The notes: generated from the letters alone by a model not told the origin. A stretch of DNA of 64,000 bases from Thermoleophilaceae bacterium (GCA_030447725.1 JAUJOQ010000001.1:249068-313067); one strand, 5' to 3'. Positions 41,124 through 50,116 are shown, counted from the stretch's first letter. Numbers and translations are program-made.

Positions 41124-42644
41124 GTGCAGCTCTCCGCACTGGGCTCCCTGCGCAACAAGCTGGCCCTGGTGTTCTTCGGCATCGTCGCGGCGGCCTTCGC
41201 GGTCCTCTACTTCTTCGTAGTGCCACAGCTCGAGTCCAACCTTCAGCAGCGCAAGCTCGACGAGCTGAGGCTCGTCGCCGGCAACTCGCGCTCCACGCTC
41301 GAGTCGCTCACGAACCGCCGCGACGTGACGGCCGCCGAGCTGAACGCGAGGGTGCGGTCGATCGCCGACGCTGCGGGAGTCCGGCTCACGCTGCTCGGCG
41401 TCCAGCAGTCGGAGAGCAGCGACGATCCGCGCGCGGGTGAAACCCCCTTCTACGTGGTGTCCGACTCGCGCAACGAGCTTCAGGTGCCGCGCAACGACTC
41501 GGTTGCCGCTCGCGCCGCGGTCAGCCGAGAGCCGGTCCCGGGCCGCGGGACCTTCGGGGGGGAGCAGCTGGTGGAGCTGGCCCAGCCCATCTCCTACCGC
41601 GGCCGCATCGCCCGGGTGGCGCTCTACTCACAGAGCCTCGATGACGCATCGCAGACGGTCTCCTTCGTCCGCGACCGCCTCCTGGCCGCTGCCGGAGCGT
41701 CGCTGCTGCTCACCCTCGTGGGCGGCTACCTCGTGGCTCAGGCGCTTTCGCGGCGGGTCAGGCGGCTGGAGCAGGGAGCGCAGGAGGTGGCTGCCGGCCG
41801 CTTCATCGAGCCCCTGCCCGTCGACTCGCAGGACGAGCTGGGACAGCTCACCCGCACCTTCAACGAGATGCAGCGCCAGCTGCTCGTGGTGGACCGGGCG
41901 CGCAAGGACTTCGTGGCCACCGCCTCACACGAGCTGCGAACCCCGATCTTCTCCCTGGGTGGCTTCGTCGAGCTGCTCCAGGACGAAGACCTCGACGAGG
42001 AGACCCGCCGCGAGTTCCTCGACACGATGGCCGAGCAGGTTGAGCGCCTCCAGAAGCTGGCCGTGGATCTGCTCGACCTCTCGAGGCTGGATGCCGGATC
42101 CGTCGCACTGGAGCGCGAACCGGTCGACCTCGGAGAGCTCGCCAGGGCCATCGCGGGCGAGTTCCGCCCCGCCGTGGCGCGCCACGAGACGGAGCTGGAG
42201 CTGCATCTACCCTCCCGGATCCAGGCGCTCTGCGACCGGGAGAGGGTGGCTCAGATCATGCGTATCCTGCTCGACAACGCCCTCCGTCACACTCCGGAGG
42301 GAACTCACGTGACCGTATCCGCCGAACGACAGAACGGGGCCGCCGCGCTCACGGTGGCCGACGAGGGACCGGGGCTGCCGGACGTGCAGCAGGTCTTCGA
42401 TCGCTTCTACACGGGCGACGCCACCCGCGGCGCGGGGCTCGGCCTGGCCATCGCGCGCGAACTGGCCGAGCGGATGGACGGCTCGATCGCCGCCACCGAG
42501 AGCGCCGCCGGCGCGAGCTTCACGCTGAGGCTGCCGACGCAACTGGGAGGTGTGCAGCCGGAGCGCCAGGCGAGCACCGGACCCGCCATTCTCCGACGAG
42601 CATCAGATCCCCCGGTCGCCTCCCAACGCCAACCGGCCTCGTGA
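41124..42644 (+). CDS. Membrane sensor histidine kinase
   Basis: A 506-residue kinase. Membrane segments at about residues 14-34 and 190-212 enclose an extracytoplasmic sensing domain of about 150 residues, followed by HAMP (about 212-262). The phosphoacceptor is His269 in TASHELRTPIFSL. ATPase boxes include ILLDNALRHTPEG (N box), VADEGPGLPDVQQVFDRFY (G1/F) and GAGLGLAIARE (G2). The final 30 residues extend past the kinase core and come from a decayed copy of the dispersed repeat. GTG 41124 follows the regulator gene directly, and the 3' end overlaps htrA by 4 bases. Confidence 0.93.
   Translation: MQLSALGSLRNKLALVFFGIVAAAFAVLYFFVVPQLESNLQQRKLDELRLVAGNSRSTLESLTNRRDVTAAELNARVRSIADAAGVRLTLLGVQQSESSDDPRAGETPFYVVSDSRNELQVPRNDSVAARAAVSREPVPGRGTFGGEQLVELAQPISYRGRIARVALYSQSLDDASQTVSFVRDRLLAAAGASLLLTLVGGYLVAQALSRRVRRLEQGAQEVAAGRFIEPLPVDSQDELGQLTRTFNEMQRQLLVVDRARKDFVATASHELRTPIFSLGGFVELLQDEDLDEETRREFLDTMAEQVERLQKLAVDLLDLSRLDAGSVALEREPVDLGELARAIAGEFRPAVARHETELELHLPSRIQALCDRERVAQIMRILLDNALRHTPEGTHVTVSAERQNGAAALTVADEGPGLPDVQQVFDRFYTGDATRGAGLGLAIARELAERMDGSIAATESAAGASFTLRLPTQLGGVQPERQASTGPAILRRASDPPVASQRQPAS
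42553..42587 (-). repeat. Decayed dispersed repeat at 3' end of kinase gene
   Basis: On the minus strand GGTCCGGTGCTCGCC is followed by TGGCGCTCCGGCTGC. It matches the intact copies except for the palindrome's centre, which has lost pairing. It supplies the last tail residues of the histidine kinase. Confidence 0.55.
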
Positions 42645-43876
42645 TGCGCCGCCTCCTCGAGCGAGACCGTCGCGGCGCGGCGGCGGCGGCCCTGGCCGCG
42701 CTGGTCCTCGGCCTTTCGGCGTGCAGCGACGACGAGAAGAAGGATGGCGACGCGAGCTCCGGCGCCACAGCGGCGGCAGCGGGCGAGACCCAGAAGGAGG
42801 TACGCACCACCCGCGTCGAGGTGGTGGAGGGCCTGGGCGCCAAGGGCGGCCTCAACGCCTCCGCGCTGTATGACCGCCTCTCCCCCGGCGTCGTCACGAT
42901 CCTCTCGGTCTTCGACGGCGGCGCCTCGCTGCTCGGCGAAGAGGGCGGGGAAGGTGGCCAGGGATCGGGCTTCGTGCTGGACGGCGAGGGCTACATCGCC
43001 ACCAACGCGCACGTGATCACGACAGGCGATGCGCCTGACTCCGAGCGCGCCGAGGAGGTCTACGTCGAGTTCTCCGACGGCAACCGCGTGCCCGCCGAGA
43101 TCATCGGCGACGACCCCAACTCGGACGTCGCCCTGATCAAGGTCGACCCCGCCGGTCTCGACCTCACGCCGCTCGAGCTGGGGCAGTCGGAGGACCTGAT
43201 CGTGGGCCAACCCGTGGCGGCCATCGGCAGCCCCTTCGGCGAGCGTTCGTCGCTGTCGGTGGGCGTGGTATCGGCCCTCGACCGCAACATCGAGTCGCTC
43301 ACCGCCTTCGCGATCGGCAACGCGATCCAGACCGACGCCGCCATCAACCCCGGCAACTCCGGCGGACCGCTGCTCAACGCGCGCGGCGAGGTGCTCGGCA
43401 TCAACTCGCAGATCAAGTCCACGAGCGGCGGCGGCGAGGGCGTCGGCTTCGCCGTGCCGGTCGACACCGTGCGCCGCTCGCTGCGCGAGCTGCGCGAGGA
43501 CGGCAGCGTCGACTACGGCTACCTTGGCGTCACCTCTCAACCGCTGTACCCTCAGTTGGCCGAGAGGCTCGGCCTCCCCGACCCGGCCGGCGCGCTCGTC
43601 GTCGAGGTCGCGCCGGGCAGCCCCGCAGACGACGCGGGGCTCGAAGCCGGCCGGCGGAGGATCGAGTTCCAGGGTCAGCCGGACATCCCCACGGGGGGCG
43701 ACGTGATCGTGGGCGTCGACGGCCGCAAGCTCAGCCTCAGGGACGACCTCGCCGACCTGATCAGCGCGAAGAGCACGGGCGACGAGGTCGAGCTCGACGT
43801 CGTGCGCGCAGACAAGCGCCGCACCGTGAAGGTCGAGCTCGGCGAGCGTCCCGACCGCGCCCCCGAGCAGCCCTAG
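42641..43876 (+). CDS. HtrA/DegP-type serine protease, lipoprotein
   Basis: A 411-residue envelope protease. A short basic start and hydrophobic segment end in lipobox LSAC (Cys28), so the mature protein is probably lipid-anchored. The trypsin-like triad is His124 (ATNAHVIT), Asp162 (NSDVALIKV) and Ser240 (NPGNSGGPL). A single PDZ domain follows (about 295-400) with YLGVTSQPL, SPADDAGLEAG and GGDVIVGVDGRKL. It is coupled to the kinase gene by overlap, and proteases of this type commonly belong to envelope-stress regulons. Confidence 0.93.
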   Translation: MMRRLLERDRRGAAAAALAALVLGLSACSDDEKKDGDASSGATAAAAGETQKEVRTTRVEVVEGLGAKGGLNASALYDRLSPGVVTILSVFDGGASLLGEEGGEGGQGSGFVLDGEGYIATNAHVITTGDAPDSERAEEVYVEFSDGNRVPAEIIGDDPNSDVALIKVDPAGLDLTPLELGQSEDLIVGQPVAAIGSPFGERSSLSVGVVSALDRNIESLTAFAIGNAIQTDAAINPGNSGGPLLNARGEVLGINSQIKSTSGGGEGVGFAVPVDTVRRSLRELREDGSVDYGYLGVTSQPLYPQLAERLGLPDPAGALVVEVAPGSPADDAGLEAGRRRIEFQGQPDIPTGGDVIVGVDGRKLSLRDDLADLISAKSTGDEVELDVVRADKRRTVKVELGERPDRAPEQP

Positions 43877-43953
43877 GTTCGCCGGCGAAGACTCCGGATC
43901 TCGCCTCGGCCGGTGAGCAGGCGAGCCTGCACGCACGGCCCGAGAAGAGATCG

Positions 43954-44358
43954 ATGTCGGCATCCGTCGCCTCAATGGGTAAGTTCTTCGCCGTGAAGGA
44001 ATACCCCAGCCGCGACGTCTCGCTCAAGATCCCGGCCCAGGCCGGCTATCTGGTGCTCGCGAGGCTGGCCCTCTCGGCGGTCTGCCGCCTCACGCCGCTC
44101 GAAGCGGTGGAGGTGGCCGACCTCAAGCTCGCCGTCACCGAGGCGGCCAACGAGTTCGTGACCGAAGGTGAGCCGACCGACGCCACGATCGACTTCGACT
44201 TCCGGCTCGCCAACGAGCGTCTCGAGCTCGAGCTCTGCGGCGCGAGGGCGCCCGACGCCGAGTCCGAGCTCGCGCTCAGCCGGGCGATCATCGATGCCAC
44301 CGTCGACGAGTCCGACTTCACGGCCGGCCGCACTCTCTTGATCAAGCACCTCCAGTGA
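43954..44358 (+). CDS. RsbW-like anti-sigma regulatory (GHKL) protein
   Basis: A 134-residue protein resembling the serine kinase/anti-sigma factor RsbW. SLKIPAQAGYLVLARLALSAVCR is the family opening, and DLKLAVTEAANEFV (about 60-73) is the N-box with its key Glu and Asn. The G1 box (D-x-G-x-G) and later ATP lid are not evident; the C-terminal third reads SRAIIDATVDESDF then RTLLIKHLQ. It may be a truncated or divergent member that binds a partner without full kinase activity. ATG 43978 is an alternative start. Confidence 0.7.
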   Translation: MSASVASMGKFFAVKEYPSRDVSLKIPAQAGYLVLARLALSAVCRLTPLEAVEVADLKLAVTEAANEFVTEGEPTDATIDFDFRLANERLELELCGARAPDAESELALSRAIIDATVDESDFTAGRTLLIKHLQ

Positions 44359-44377
44359 CCGCGCGGAGCAGGTCCTG

Positions 44378-45607
44378 ATGCTGCAACCGATCGCGGTGGG
44401 CCACAAGAGCCTCTCCGACTACACGCACGTGGCGGGCAGGCCGCTGATCGAGGAGATTCGTGAGCTGGCCACCGAGCTGAAGGGGCTGAAGGTGCTTCAC
44501 CTCTCCGCCACCGCTTTCGGGGGCGGAGTCTCGGAGATCCTCTACACGCTCGTCCCGTTGATGCGCGACGCGGGGATCGAGGCGGAATGGCAGGTGATGC
44601 TGGGCCGCGAGGAGTTCTACAACGTGACCAAGCTGATGCACAACGCGCTGCAGGGCAACCCCCAGGGCCTGACCCCCGAGCAGTGGCAGGTGTTCGCCAA
44701 GTACAACGAGCTGAACGCACAGGAGCTCTCCGAGGGCTGGGACGTGATCATCATCCACGACCCTCAGCCGGCGGCGATCCTTCAGCACGTGCCCGAGAAG
44801 GGCAAGCGCTGGATATGGCGCTGCCACATCGACCTCTCGACGCCCAACCCGACGGTGATCGAGAGGATGGTGCCGCTCGTGCGCTCCTACGACGGCGCGG
44901 TGTTCCATCTGCCCGACTACGTGCCCGACGGACTCGACGGCACACCGGTCCACATCTGTCCTCCGGCGATCGACCCGCTGTCGCCCAAGAACATGGCCTT
45001 CTCGCCCGAGGACGCCTCCTATGTGTGCGACCAGTTCGGCCTCGACGTGGACCGGCCGCTGATGTGCCAGGTGTCGCGATTCGATCCATGGAAGGACCCG
45101 ATGGGGGTGATCGACGCCTACCGGGCGGTCAAGGAGGAGGTGCCGAACGTGCAGTTGGCCCTGATCGGCTCCATGGCCACCGATGATCCGGAAGGATGGG
45201 AGTTCTTCAACCAGACGATGGCGCACGCCCAGGGCGACCCGGACGTGCACATCCTCAACAACCTCAACAGCGTCGGCGCGATCGAGGTCAACGCCTTCCA
45301 GTCCCAGGCCGACGTGGTGATCCAGAAGAGCACCCGGGAGGGATTCGGACTCACCGTCTCGGAGGCGCTCTGGAAGGCGCGCCCGTTCATCGGCGGGGAT
45401 GTTGGTGGAATACCGCTCCAGGTGATCGACGGCGAGAGCGGCTATCTCGTGGGCTCCGCCCAGGAGTGCGCCGACCGCGCGATCGCCATCTTGCGCGATC
45501 CCGACCTCGGCAGGCGCCTCGGGCGCGCGGGCAAGGAGCACGTACGCAGGCACTTCCTCACGCCGCGACTCCTGCGCGACTGGCTGCGTATCTTCAACGG
45601 AGGATGA
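44378..45607 (+). CDS. treT: Trehalose synthase-type glycosyltransferase (TreT-like)
   Basis: A 409-residue GT4 enzyme, GT-B fold. TreT makes trehalose directly from an NDP-glucose and glucose. Visible are the opening KVLHLSATAFGGGVSEILYTLVPLM, WIWRCHIDLSTPN, VHICPPAIDPLSPKN (typical of TreT), FDPWKDPMGVIDAY, and the nucleotide-binding E-x7-E region STREGFGLTVSEALWK followed by GGIPLQV. These motifs match archaeal and actinobacterial TreT better than general GT4 sugar transferases. It overlaps otsA by 4 bases, so two trehalose routes are encoded together. Confidence 0.87.
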   Translation: MLQPIAVGHKSLSDYTHVAGRPLIEEIRELATELKGLKVLHLSATAFGGGVSEILYTLVPLMRDAGIEAEWQVMLGREEFYNVTKLMHNALQGNPQGLTPEQWQVFAKYNELNAQELSEGWDVIIIHDPQPAAILQHVPEKGKRWIWRCHIDLSTPNPTVIERMVPLVRSYDGAVFHLPDYVPDGLDGTPVHICPPAIDPLSPKNMAFSPEDASYVCDQFGLDVDRPLMCQVSRFDPWKDPMGVIDAYRAVKEEVPNVQLALIGSMATDDPEGWEFFNQTMAHAQGDPDVHILNNLNSVGAIEVNAFQSQADVVIQKSTREGFGLTVSEALWKARPFIGGDVGGIPLQVIDGESGYLVGSAQECADRAIAILRDPDLGRRLGRAGKEHVRRHFLTPRLLRDWLRIFNGG

Positions 45608-47091
45608 GTCCCGAGCGAGAACTGGTCCTGGTCTCCAACCGGGGGCCCGCCACCTTCGAGCGCGCTGACGACGGCACGCTTGCACCCAAGCGCGGGGGCG
45701 GCGGCCTGGTGACCGCGCTGACCGGCCTGGTGCACCATCGCGACGCCCTGTGGGTGGCGTCGGCCATGTCCGATGAGGACGCCGAGGCGGCCCGCGATCA
45801 CGGCGGCAAGAGCTTCGAATGCGACCTCAGCGGCACGACGTACCGGGTCCGCCTGGTGGAGTCCGACCCCGACGCCTACGAGCAGTTCTACAGCGTGGTG
45901 GCCAACCCGCTGCTGTGGTTCATCCAGCACTACCTGTGGGACCTGTCGAACGCACCTGACATCCGGCGCTTGGAAATCGACGCATACGAGCAGGGCTATC
46001 GGGTGGTCAACCGCGACCTCGCGGGGGCGGTGCTGGAGGAGATCTCAGAGGTCCCCGACGCCGTCGTGATGATGCATGACTACCACCTCTACACCGCCCC
46101 GCGGGAGATCCGCCTCAAGCGGCCCGACGTCTTCCTGCACCACTTCGTGCACATCCCGTGGACCCAGCCGGACGCCTGGCGGGTGCTCCCGCGCGACATG
46201 CGCGAGGACATCTACGAGGGCATCCTCTCCAACGACATCGTCGCCTTCCACACCCGCGCCTATCGCCGCAACTTCCTGCTCTGCTGCCGCGAGCTGTTCG
46301 ACCTCGAGGTCGACGAGCCCAACGGCATCGTGCACTTCGAGGACCGCGAGATCTGGGTGCGGGCGTACCCGCTCCCGATCTCGGCCGAGACCTTCCGCCA
46401 GAACGCCCAGCGCGCCGCCGTGCACGTCTATGAGCGCGACATCCTGCGCCGGCGCCGCGAGCACCTGATCCTGCGCGTGGACCGCGCCGATCTCTCCAAG
46501 AACGTCCTCCGCGGGTTCGCGGCCTTCGACCTGTTCCTCGAGCAGCACGCCGAGTTCATCGAGGAGGTCACGTTCATCGCCCATCTGATCCCTTCGCGCC
46601 AGGACGTGCCCGAGTACGCGGAGTACCTCGAACGGATCGAGGCGCTGGTGGCGGTCGTCAACCACCGCCACGGAACCACCGACTGGATGCCAATCGACCT
46701 GCGGCTGCGGGAGAACCTCGAGGAGGCGATCGCCGCCTACAAGCACTACGACCTGCTGATGGTCAACGCGATGTTCGACGGCATGAACCTGATCGCCAAG
46801 GAAGGCCCGCTCGTCAACGAGCGCCACGGCGTGTCGCTGCTTTCCGAGAACACCGGCGCCCACGAGGAGCTGGCCGAGTTCGCGCTGTCGGTCAACCCCT
46901 TCGACGTCCAGGAGCAGGCCGACGCCATCCACCGCGCGCTCACCATGTCCGCCGACGAGCGCTCCTGGCGTGCCGAGGGGCTCAAGCGGGTGGTGGAGGC
47001 GCGCGATCCCGGGGACTGGGTCGACGATCAACTGGCCGACATCGAGGCCAAGCTCGCGGGGCAGCCACCGACCTCGGCGGGGAGCACTTAG
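45604..47091 (+). CDS. otsA: Trehalose-6-phosphate synthase (GT20, OtsA)
   Basis: A 495-residue GT20 enzyme forming trehalose-6-phosphate from UDP- or other NDP-glucose and glucose-6-phosphate. It starts with VLVSNRGP, then GGGGLVTALTGLV (the donor-binding glycine loop). Catalytic-site motifs are MMHDYHLYTAP, HHFVHIPWTQPD and RVDRADLSKNVLRGFAAF. The region MVNAMFDGMNLIAKEGPLVN and LSENTGAHEEL complete the family pattern. No otsB phosphatase gene is in the window. It starts at ATG 45604 inside the treT stop codon. Confidence 0.93.
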   Translation: MSPERELVLVSNRGPATFERADDGTLAPKRGGGGLVTALTGLVHHRDALWVASAMSDEDAEAARDHGGKSFECDLSGTTYRVRLVESDPDAYEQFYSVVANPLLWFIQHYLWDLSNAPDIRRLEIDAYEQGYRVVNRDLAGAVLEEISEVPDAVVMMHDYHLYTAPREIRLKRPDVFLHHFVHIPWTQPDAWRVLPRDMREDIYEGILSNDIVAFHTRAYRRNFLLCCRELFDLEVDEPNGIVHFEDREIWVRAYPLPISAETFRQNAQRAAVHVYERDILRRRREHLILRVDRADLSKNVLRGFAAFDLFLEQHAEFIEEVTFIAHLIPSRQDVPEYAEYLERIEALVAVVNHRHGTTDWMPIDLRLRENLEEAIAAYKHYDLLMVNAMFDGMNLIAKEGPLVNERHGVSLLSENTGAHEELAEFALSVNPFDVQEQADAIHRALTMSADERSWRAEGLKRVVEARDPGDWVDDQLADIEAKLAGQPPTSAGST

Positions 47092-47567
47092 CCTGGAGCC
47101 CGGTGGGGCTCGGGGTCGGGCGTGAACTCCCCCGCCGAGGGCGCCGGGGGACGCTCCTGGCTCTGCGGTGGCGGCGCCGGAGCCGGAGCCGGCGCGACCG
47201 GAGCGGGCGCGACCGGAACGGGCACGACCGCAGCGGGCGGCGAAGGCTTGGGCGGCGCAGGCGGGTCGCGGCGCATGGGGCGTGTGGCTGCCGGCTGCCG
47301 TGGCTTGCGCCTGCGATCGGGCCTGGGCCGCAGCTTTCTCGGCGGCCGGGGGCTCGGCGCCCGCTCGGGCTCAGGACCGATCCGGCGGGGCGCCGGCGGG
47401 GGCGGCGGCTCGTCCAGCACGCCCGTGTGCCTCGGCGGCCGGTCGGGCTCACAGCCCCGCGGGCCGAGGGCGATCAGCAGCGCGGCGGTCAGCAGCGCCG
47501 CCAGACGGGCCACGTTGCGCCAGCGCACCCGCTCGGCGAGAGTCGCACCTGCGTGGTGTCGGGTCAC
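47088..47567 (-). CDS. Proline-rich membrane-anchored hypothetical protein
   Basis: A 159-residue protein with one hydrophobic segment (about residues 20-38) after a basic start. The remainder is almost entirely Pro, Ala, Arg and Glu, including runs of APAPAPVAP type. It would be anchored with a long extended extracytoplasmic arm. No family is recognised. The stop overlaps that of otsA by 4 bases on the opposite strand, and low-complexity frames can be artefacts, so it remains moderately likely. Confidence 0.5.
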   Translation of the reverse strand: MTRHHAGATLAERVRWRNVARLAALLTAALLIALGPRGCEPDRPPRHTGVLDEPPPPPAPRRIGPEPERAPSPRPPRKLRPRPDRRRKPRQPAATRPMRRDPPAPPKPSPPAAVVPVPVAPAPVAPAPAPAPPPQSQERPPAPSAGEFTPDPEPHRAPG

Positions 47568-47625
47568 GCCGTATAGAGGGCGTCCGCACGGGCCGTTCGC
47601 CCCCCGTTGCTAATGTTCCGCGGCC

Positions 47626-48036
47626 GTGGCCCGCCTCTACGACCTGATGCTGCTCGTCGACTCCACCGCGCCCGAGGAGCGCCAGCTGGCGCTCCTCGAC
47701 GAGGTCGAGAGCATGGTCAGCTCCGGCGGGACGGTGACCAGCAAGCACGACTGGGGCACCCGGAAGATCACCTTCGAGATCGACCACCGCCCCGAGGCCG
47801 CATATCACCTGTACCAGTTCGAGGGCGACAACCCCCTGCTCGAGCGGCTCAACCACAGCCTACGGATCATGGACGGGGTGTTGCGCTTCCGGATCATCCG
47901 TCAGCGCTCGGGCAGCCCGCCCGTGCCGCCGGGACCTGAGCCGGTACGCGCCGCTCGCTCCGAGGAGCCGGATGGCCGCGTGGCTGCTCGCGCTGCGGCC
48001 GACGCCGCTCCGGATCTGGCCGAAGCCCCAGAGTGA
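47626..48036 (+). CDS. rpsF: 30S ribosomal protein bS6
   Basis: A 136-residue bS6, a small-subunit platform protein that pairs with bS18. The core YDLMLLVDSTAPEERQ, GGTVTSKHDWGTRKITFEID and YHLYQFEGDNPLLERLNHSLRIMDGVLRFRII covers residues 4-92. The 44-residue C-terminal tail is Pro/Ala/Glu-rich and longer than in typical bS6. TAATGT lies at 47611-47616, close to GTG 47626. It heads the ssb-rplI-dnaB cluster. Confidence 0.93.
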   Translation: MARLYDLMLLVDSTAPEERQLALLDEVESMVSSGGTVTSKHDWGTRKITFEIDHRPEAAYHLYQFEGDNPLLERLNHSLRIMDGVLRFRIIRQRSGSPPVPPGPEPVRAARSEEPDGRVAARAAADAAPDLAEAPE

Positions 48037-48917
48037 ACCGGCCCGGCTCGCGCCGGCCCGGAGTGCGTCGCGACCGTGCGGGGCGCCTGCTCGCATCGCT
48101 GCCGGACGTCGTCCAGGAGGCGATCCGGCTCGCGTTCGTGGCGGCCCGGGTCGCCCGGGGGCCCCGCAGCTTCATCACCTACCTCAAGCTCAAGCGCATC
48201 CCCCACCACATGGGCTCTGGTCGGACCGTCGTGCGCATTCGCCTGCGGCCACTCGAGGGACACTCCGTGCTGCTGCGTCCGAGCACGTCGGACGTGGACA
48301 CCGTATGGGGGACCTTCGCCGGCCTCTACCACCGGCCTCCCGAGGAGATGGATCTCACCGGCCTTCGGCTGATCTGGGACCTCGGCTCCAATATCGGGCT
48401 CACGATGGCCGACCTCGCCGTCCGCCACCCCCAAGCCCGCGTGATCGGCGTCGAGCTCGATCCCGAGAACGCAGCCCTCGCGCGCACGAACACCGCCCCG
48501 TGGGCTGACCGCTGCGAGGTCGTTGAGGCAGCCGTGTGGCCCGAGGACGGACAGCTGCACTACGTCCGCCTCCCCGGCGTCACGTCGGGCCACTACGTCA
48601 CCGACGCTCAGCCCGATGACGATCCGGCCGTCTCGGTCGCACGCTCGATCTCGCCTGCCTCGCTGCTCGCGTTGTCGGGGCCGGGGTCGATCGTCGACTA
48701 CGTCAAGGTGGACATCGAAGGCGCCGAGCCGCGCCTGCTGCGCGAGCGGACCGCCTGGGCACGTCGGGTGCGTTCCATCAAGGTCGAGGTGCACGGCGCC
48801 TACACGGTCGAGAACTGCCGGTCGGACCTCGAGCAGCTCGGGTTCGAGACGCGGCTCGACCGCCGCCAGGCGGCCTGCGTCACCGGGGTGCGCCGGCTCT
48901 CGCTGCGCAAGGCCTAG
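48033..48917 (+). CDS. FkbM family SAM-dependent methyltransferase
   Basis: A 294-residue methyltransferase. After a basic 75-residue N-terminal region, the Rossmann SAM motif WDLGSNIGLTMADLA (about 112-126), the acidic strand end RVIGVELDPEN, and DYVKVDIEGAEPRLL (about 224-238, the FkbM hallmark) appear. FkbM proteins O-methylate sugars or polyketides; the substrate here is unknown. Its position is odd: it overlaps rpsF by 4 bases and splits it from ssb. Codon use looks like its neighbours. Confidence 0.87.
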   Translation: MNRPGSRRPGVRRDRAGRLLASLPDVVQEAIRLAFVAARVARGPRSFITYLKLKRIPHHMGSGRTVVRIRLRPLEGHSVLLRPSTSDVDTVWGTFAGLYHRPPEEMDLTGLRLIWDLGSNIGLTMADLAVRHPQARVIGVELDPENAALARTNTAPWADRCEVVEAAVWPEDGQLHYVRLPGVTSGHYVTDAQPDDDPAVSVARSISPASLLALSGPGSIVDYVKVDIEGAEPRLLRERTAWARRVRSIKVEVHGAYTVENCRSDLEQLGFETRLDRRQAACVTGVRRLSLRKA

Positions 48918-49072
48918 GTGCGCACCGCAGCCGCACCTTTGTCACACCCGCGCGAAAACACACCGACATTGCTGCTTCTTCGCGTCAGATCGCGCCCATG
49001 CACGCCGACCGTCTGAGTACCCTCGATCGTCCAGCCTCAAGAAACTTCAAGCCCCAGAGAAGGAGCCTTTCC

Positions 49073-49543
49073 ATGGCAGCCACCAACATCAACAGGGTCG
49101 TCATCACCGGCAACCTCACGCGCGACCCCGAGCTCAGTGCACTTCCCAGTGGGACCCAGGTGTGCTCTCTCCGTGTCGCGTGCAACACGCGCCGCAAGGA
49201 CAATTCCTCCGGTGAGTGGGTCGAGCAGCCCAACTACTTCGACGTCACGGTGTGGGGAGCGCAGGGAGAGAACTGCGCCACCTACCTGTCCAAGGGCCGG
49301 CCGGTCGCGATCGACGGTCGGCTCAGGTGGCGTGAGTGGGAGGCGAAGGACGGCTCGGGCAAGCGCCAGGCCGTGGACATCATCGCCGACAACGTCCAGT
49401 TTCTGGGCTCACGCGACGGCGACGGCGGCGGCAATGGCTCGCGGTTCACGCCTCAGAGCGATGTCCCTGCGGACACGAGCGACTTCCAGACGGCTCCCGC
49501 CGGCGCCGGTCAGAACAACGCCGACGAAGACATCCCCTTCTAG
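49073..49543 (+). CDS. ssb: Single-stranded DNA-binding protein
   Basis: A 156-residue SSB that coats single-stranded DNA and recruits repair and replication partners. The OB fold spans about residues 1-112, with NRVVITGNLTRDPEL, NYFDVTVWGAQ and GRPVAIDGRLRWREWE. A Gly/Asp/Gln-rich linker leads to the conserved acidic tip DEDIPF. ATG 49073 is preceded by AAGGAG with 7 bases spacing. The 155 bases upstream hold no gene and could contain its own promoter. Confidence 0.96.
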   Translation: MAATNINRVVITGNLTRDPELSALPSGTQVCSLRVACNTRRKDNSSGEWVEQPNYFDVTVWGAQGENCATYLSKGRPVAIDGRLRWREWEAKDGSGKRQAVDIIADNVQFLGSRDGDGGGNGSRFTPQSDVPADTSDFQTAPAGAGQNNADEDIPF

Positions 49544-49666
49544 TTGAGGGCTGCGAACCGGCGCCTGCCTGCGTCATCGGTCGCTTCCGTGCTATCGCAG
49601 GCGGCGCTCGCTGCTTCCTTGGCATGCTTGGTTCTCGCAACTCAACCCTCGTAACGGAAGGGCTTC
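49544..49666 (+). other. ssb-rplI intergenic region, rpsR absent
   Basis: These 123 bases lie where many bacteria carry rpsR (bS18). No bS18-like frame is present. An imperfect inverted repeat, GCGCCTGC near 49561 and GCAGGCGGC near 49597, might form a leader stem for rplI. Confidence 0.4.
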
Positions 49667-50116
49667 ATGGCTCAGGCAATATTGCTTCAACCAGTTGACT
49701 CGCTCGGCGAGCGCGGGGATGTCGTCGACGTCTCCGACGGCTACCTGCGCAACTTCCTGGTCCCGCGCAAGCTGGCCCAGCCCGCGACGGCGGCTTCGAT
49801 CGCGGACGCCCAGCGGCGCATCGAGGCCGCAGAGCGCGCGGCGCGGGAGCAGGTCGAGAAGGCGCAGGAGAACGCGGCGCTGCTGCGCAAGACCGTACTC
49901 ACCATCTCCCACCAGGCGGGCGACGACGGCCGGCTGTTCGGCTCGGTCACCGCTCAGGAGATCGCAGACGCCGTGCGGCAGGCGCGCGGGGTCAAGATCG
50001 ACAAGCGGCGAGTGCGGCTCCCGGAGCCGATCAAGACCACCGGAACCCACATGGTCACCGTCGAGGTCTCCGACGGCGTCACCGCCGACGTCAAGACCAT
50101 CGTCACGTCCGGGTAG
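49667..50116 (+). CDS. rplI: 50S ribosomal protein bL9
   Basis: A 149-residue bL9. The N-terminal domain with VDSLGERGDVVDVSDGYLRNFLVPRKLA, matching the family signature, is joined by a long helix rich in Ala/Glu (about 42-75) to a C-terminal domain with GRLFGSVTAQEIADAV and TTGTHMVTVEV. The upstream GGAAGG is a likely ribosome binding site. dnaB follows 3 bases after its stop. Confidence 0.96.
   Translation: MAQAILLQPVDSLGERGDVVDVSDGYLRNFLVPRKLAQPATAASIADAQRRIEAAERAAREQVEKAQENAALLRKTVLTISHQAGDDGRLFGSVTAQEIADAVRQARGVKIDKRRVRLPEPIKTTGTHMVTVEVSDGVTADVKTIVTSG

Noticed and set aside
44378-48917. Biosynthetic gene cluster including treT, otsA and the FkbM methyltransferase
   Set aside because: There is no core synthase or tailoring set; the genes are ordinary metabolism beside ribosomal genes.
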